Source of the DNA: Chromatiales bacterium
Lineage (GTDB): Bacteria; Pseudomonadota; Gammaproteobacteria; SZUA-152
Assembly: GCA_026999335.1 (NCBI GenBank)
Contig: JALTPW010000225.1
Span: 1-5,191, forward strand
Direction: 5' to 3'
DNA: 5,191 bases
A program made the translations under genes and the position numbers. The notes beneath the pieces were generated by a model. The model did not search any database. It had not been told where the DNA came from and saw nothing but the letters and a program-made list of their open reading frames with translations. Each line of letters starts with the position of its first letter. Within the stretch, counting starts at the first letter, position 1. Below, one piece after another: positions 4,984 to 5,191 of the stretch.

Positions 4984-5008
4984 CAATTGTCTGCAGAGAG
5001 AATTTACA

Positions 5009-5191
5009 ATGAGCAAGCTAACCCATTTCAACAGCGCAGGCGAGGCCCATATGGTCGACGTCGGTGAAAAGGCCGTCACCCAGCGTATGGCGGTAGCCGA
5101 AGGACGGATTCGCATGCAGCCGGAAACCCTGCGGTTGATCATCGAAGGTGGCCACGGCAAGGGTGACGTGCTGGGTATCGCGCGCGTTGCC
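5009..5191 (+). CDS. moaC: MoaC, cyclic pyranopterin monophosphate synthase (N-terminal part)
   Basis: MoaC, together with the radical-SAM enzyme MoaA, makes cyclic pyranopterin monophosphate from GTP; MoaC performs the cyclisation step in the cytosol. The visible 61 residues match E. coli MoaC almost position for position: LTHFNSAGEAHMVDVGEKA (4-22), then 'ETLRLIIEG' and GKGDVLGIARVA (50-61). Lys51 is at the position of the catalytic Lys51 of E. coli. Full-length proteins are about 160 residues, so roughly 100 residues lie beyond the right edge. A modest ribosome site, AGAGAG (4995-5000), is 8 nt before the ATG. The gene is transcribed away from moaD-moaE, unlike the single moaABCDE operon of E. 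coli. Confidence 0.95.
   Translation, partial: MSKLTHFNSAGEAHMVDVGEKAVTQRMAVAEGRIRMQPETLRLIIEGGHGKGDVLGIARVA

Noticed and set aside
4966..5160. A 64-residue minus-strand ORF over the start of moaC
   Set aside because: moaC matches E. coli nearly residue for residue on the plus strand; the minus frame has no family features.

Overview
This window looks like a gammaproteobacterial chromosome segment. The evidence is a molybdenum-cofactor block (moaC, moaD, moaE) close to the Escherichia coli proteins, a Host_attach-family gene, and a REP-type palindrome of the Pseudomonas-like 'GTAG + GC-rich hairpin' form. Nothing pins down the genus. Composition splits in two. Roughly 300-2845 is AT-rich, and 2845-5191 is GC-rich and looks like the host backbone. 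The AT-rich part is probably acquired DNA.

Left edge (1-580): the first 18 codons of a minus-strand gene, possibly an IS66-type transposase, run off the window. Then come a 10-bp inverted repeat and two REP-like palindromes in opposite orientation (165-185 and 274-294). A truncated remnant of an FAD-dependent monooxygenase follows (about 319-477), made only of the end of its dinucleotide-binding fold.

Accessory island (580-2840): two plus-strand genes for exported hydrolases. The first is a proline-iminopeptidase-like alpha/beta hydrolase. Its lipoprotein signal peptide is only recovered if translation starts at a rare AUU codon (582). The second is a beta-lactamase-family (PF00144) serine hydrolase with a cleavable signal peptide and a TTG start (1704). 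Between them lie two hairpins that compete for the same segment. A short repeat (CGTTAGCAC-NN-TTCA) occurs before and after the first gene, which raises the possibility of a cassette-like unit.

IS scar (2848-3453): an IS1634-type transposase relic, cut at both ends, with two compensating frameshifts and a lost catalytic aspartate. It starts 7 bp after the second hydrolase. About 355 bp of GC-rich sequence without a recognisable gene follows (3454-3808).

Backbone (3809-5191): a Host_attach-family (baeRF-like) gene converges on moaE, and the two stop codons lie in one shared hairpin. moaD and moaE form a minus-strand pair overlapping by GTGA and together encode molybdopterin synthase. moaC is divergent and runs off the right edge. 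An 80-bp intergenic region between moaD and moaC holds a 27-bp dyad that could be an operator. MoaD is odd because six residues follow the Gly-Gly that should be its C-terminus.

I see no convincing new multi-gene system. The best leads are the AUU-initiated lipoprotein, the MoaD tail, the competing hairpins and the repeat that brackets the first hydrolase gene.
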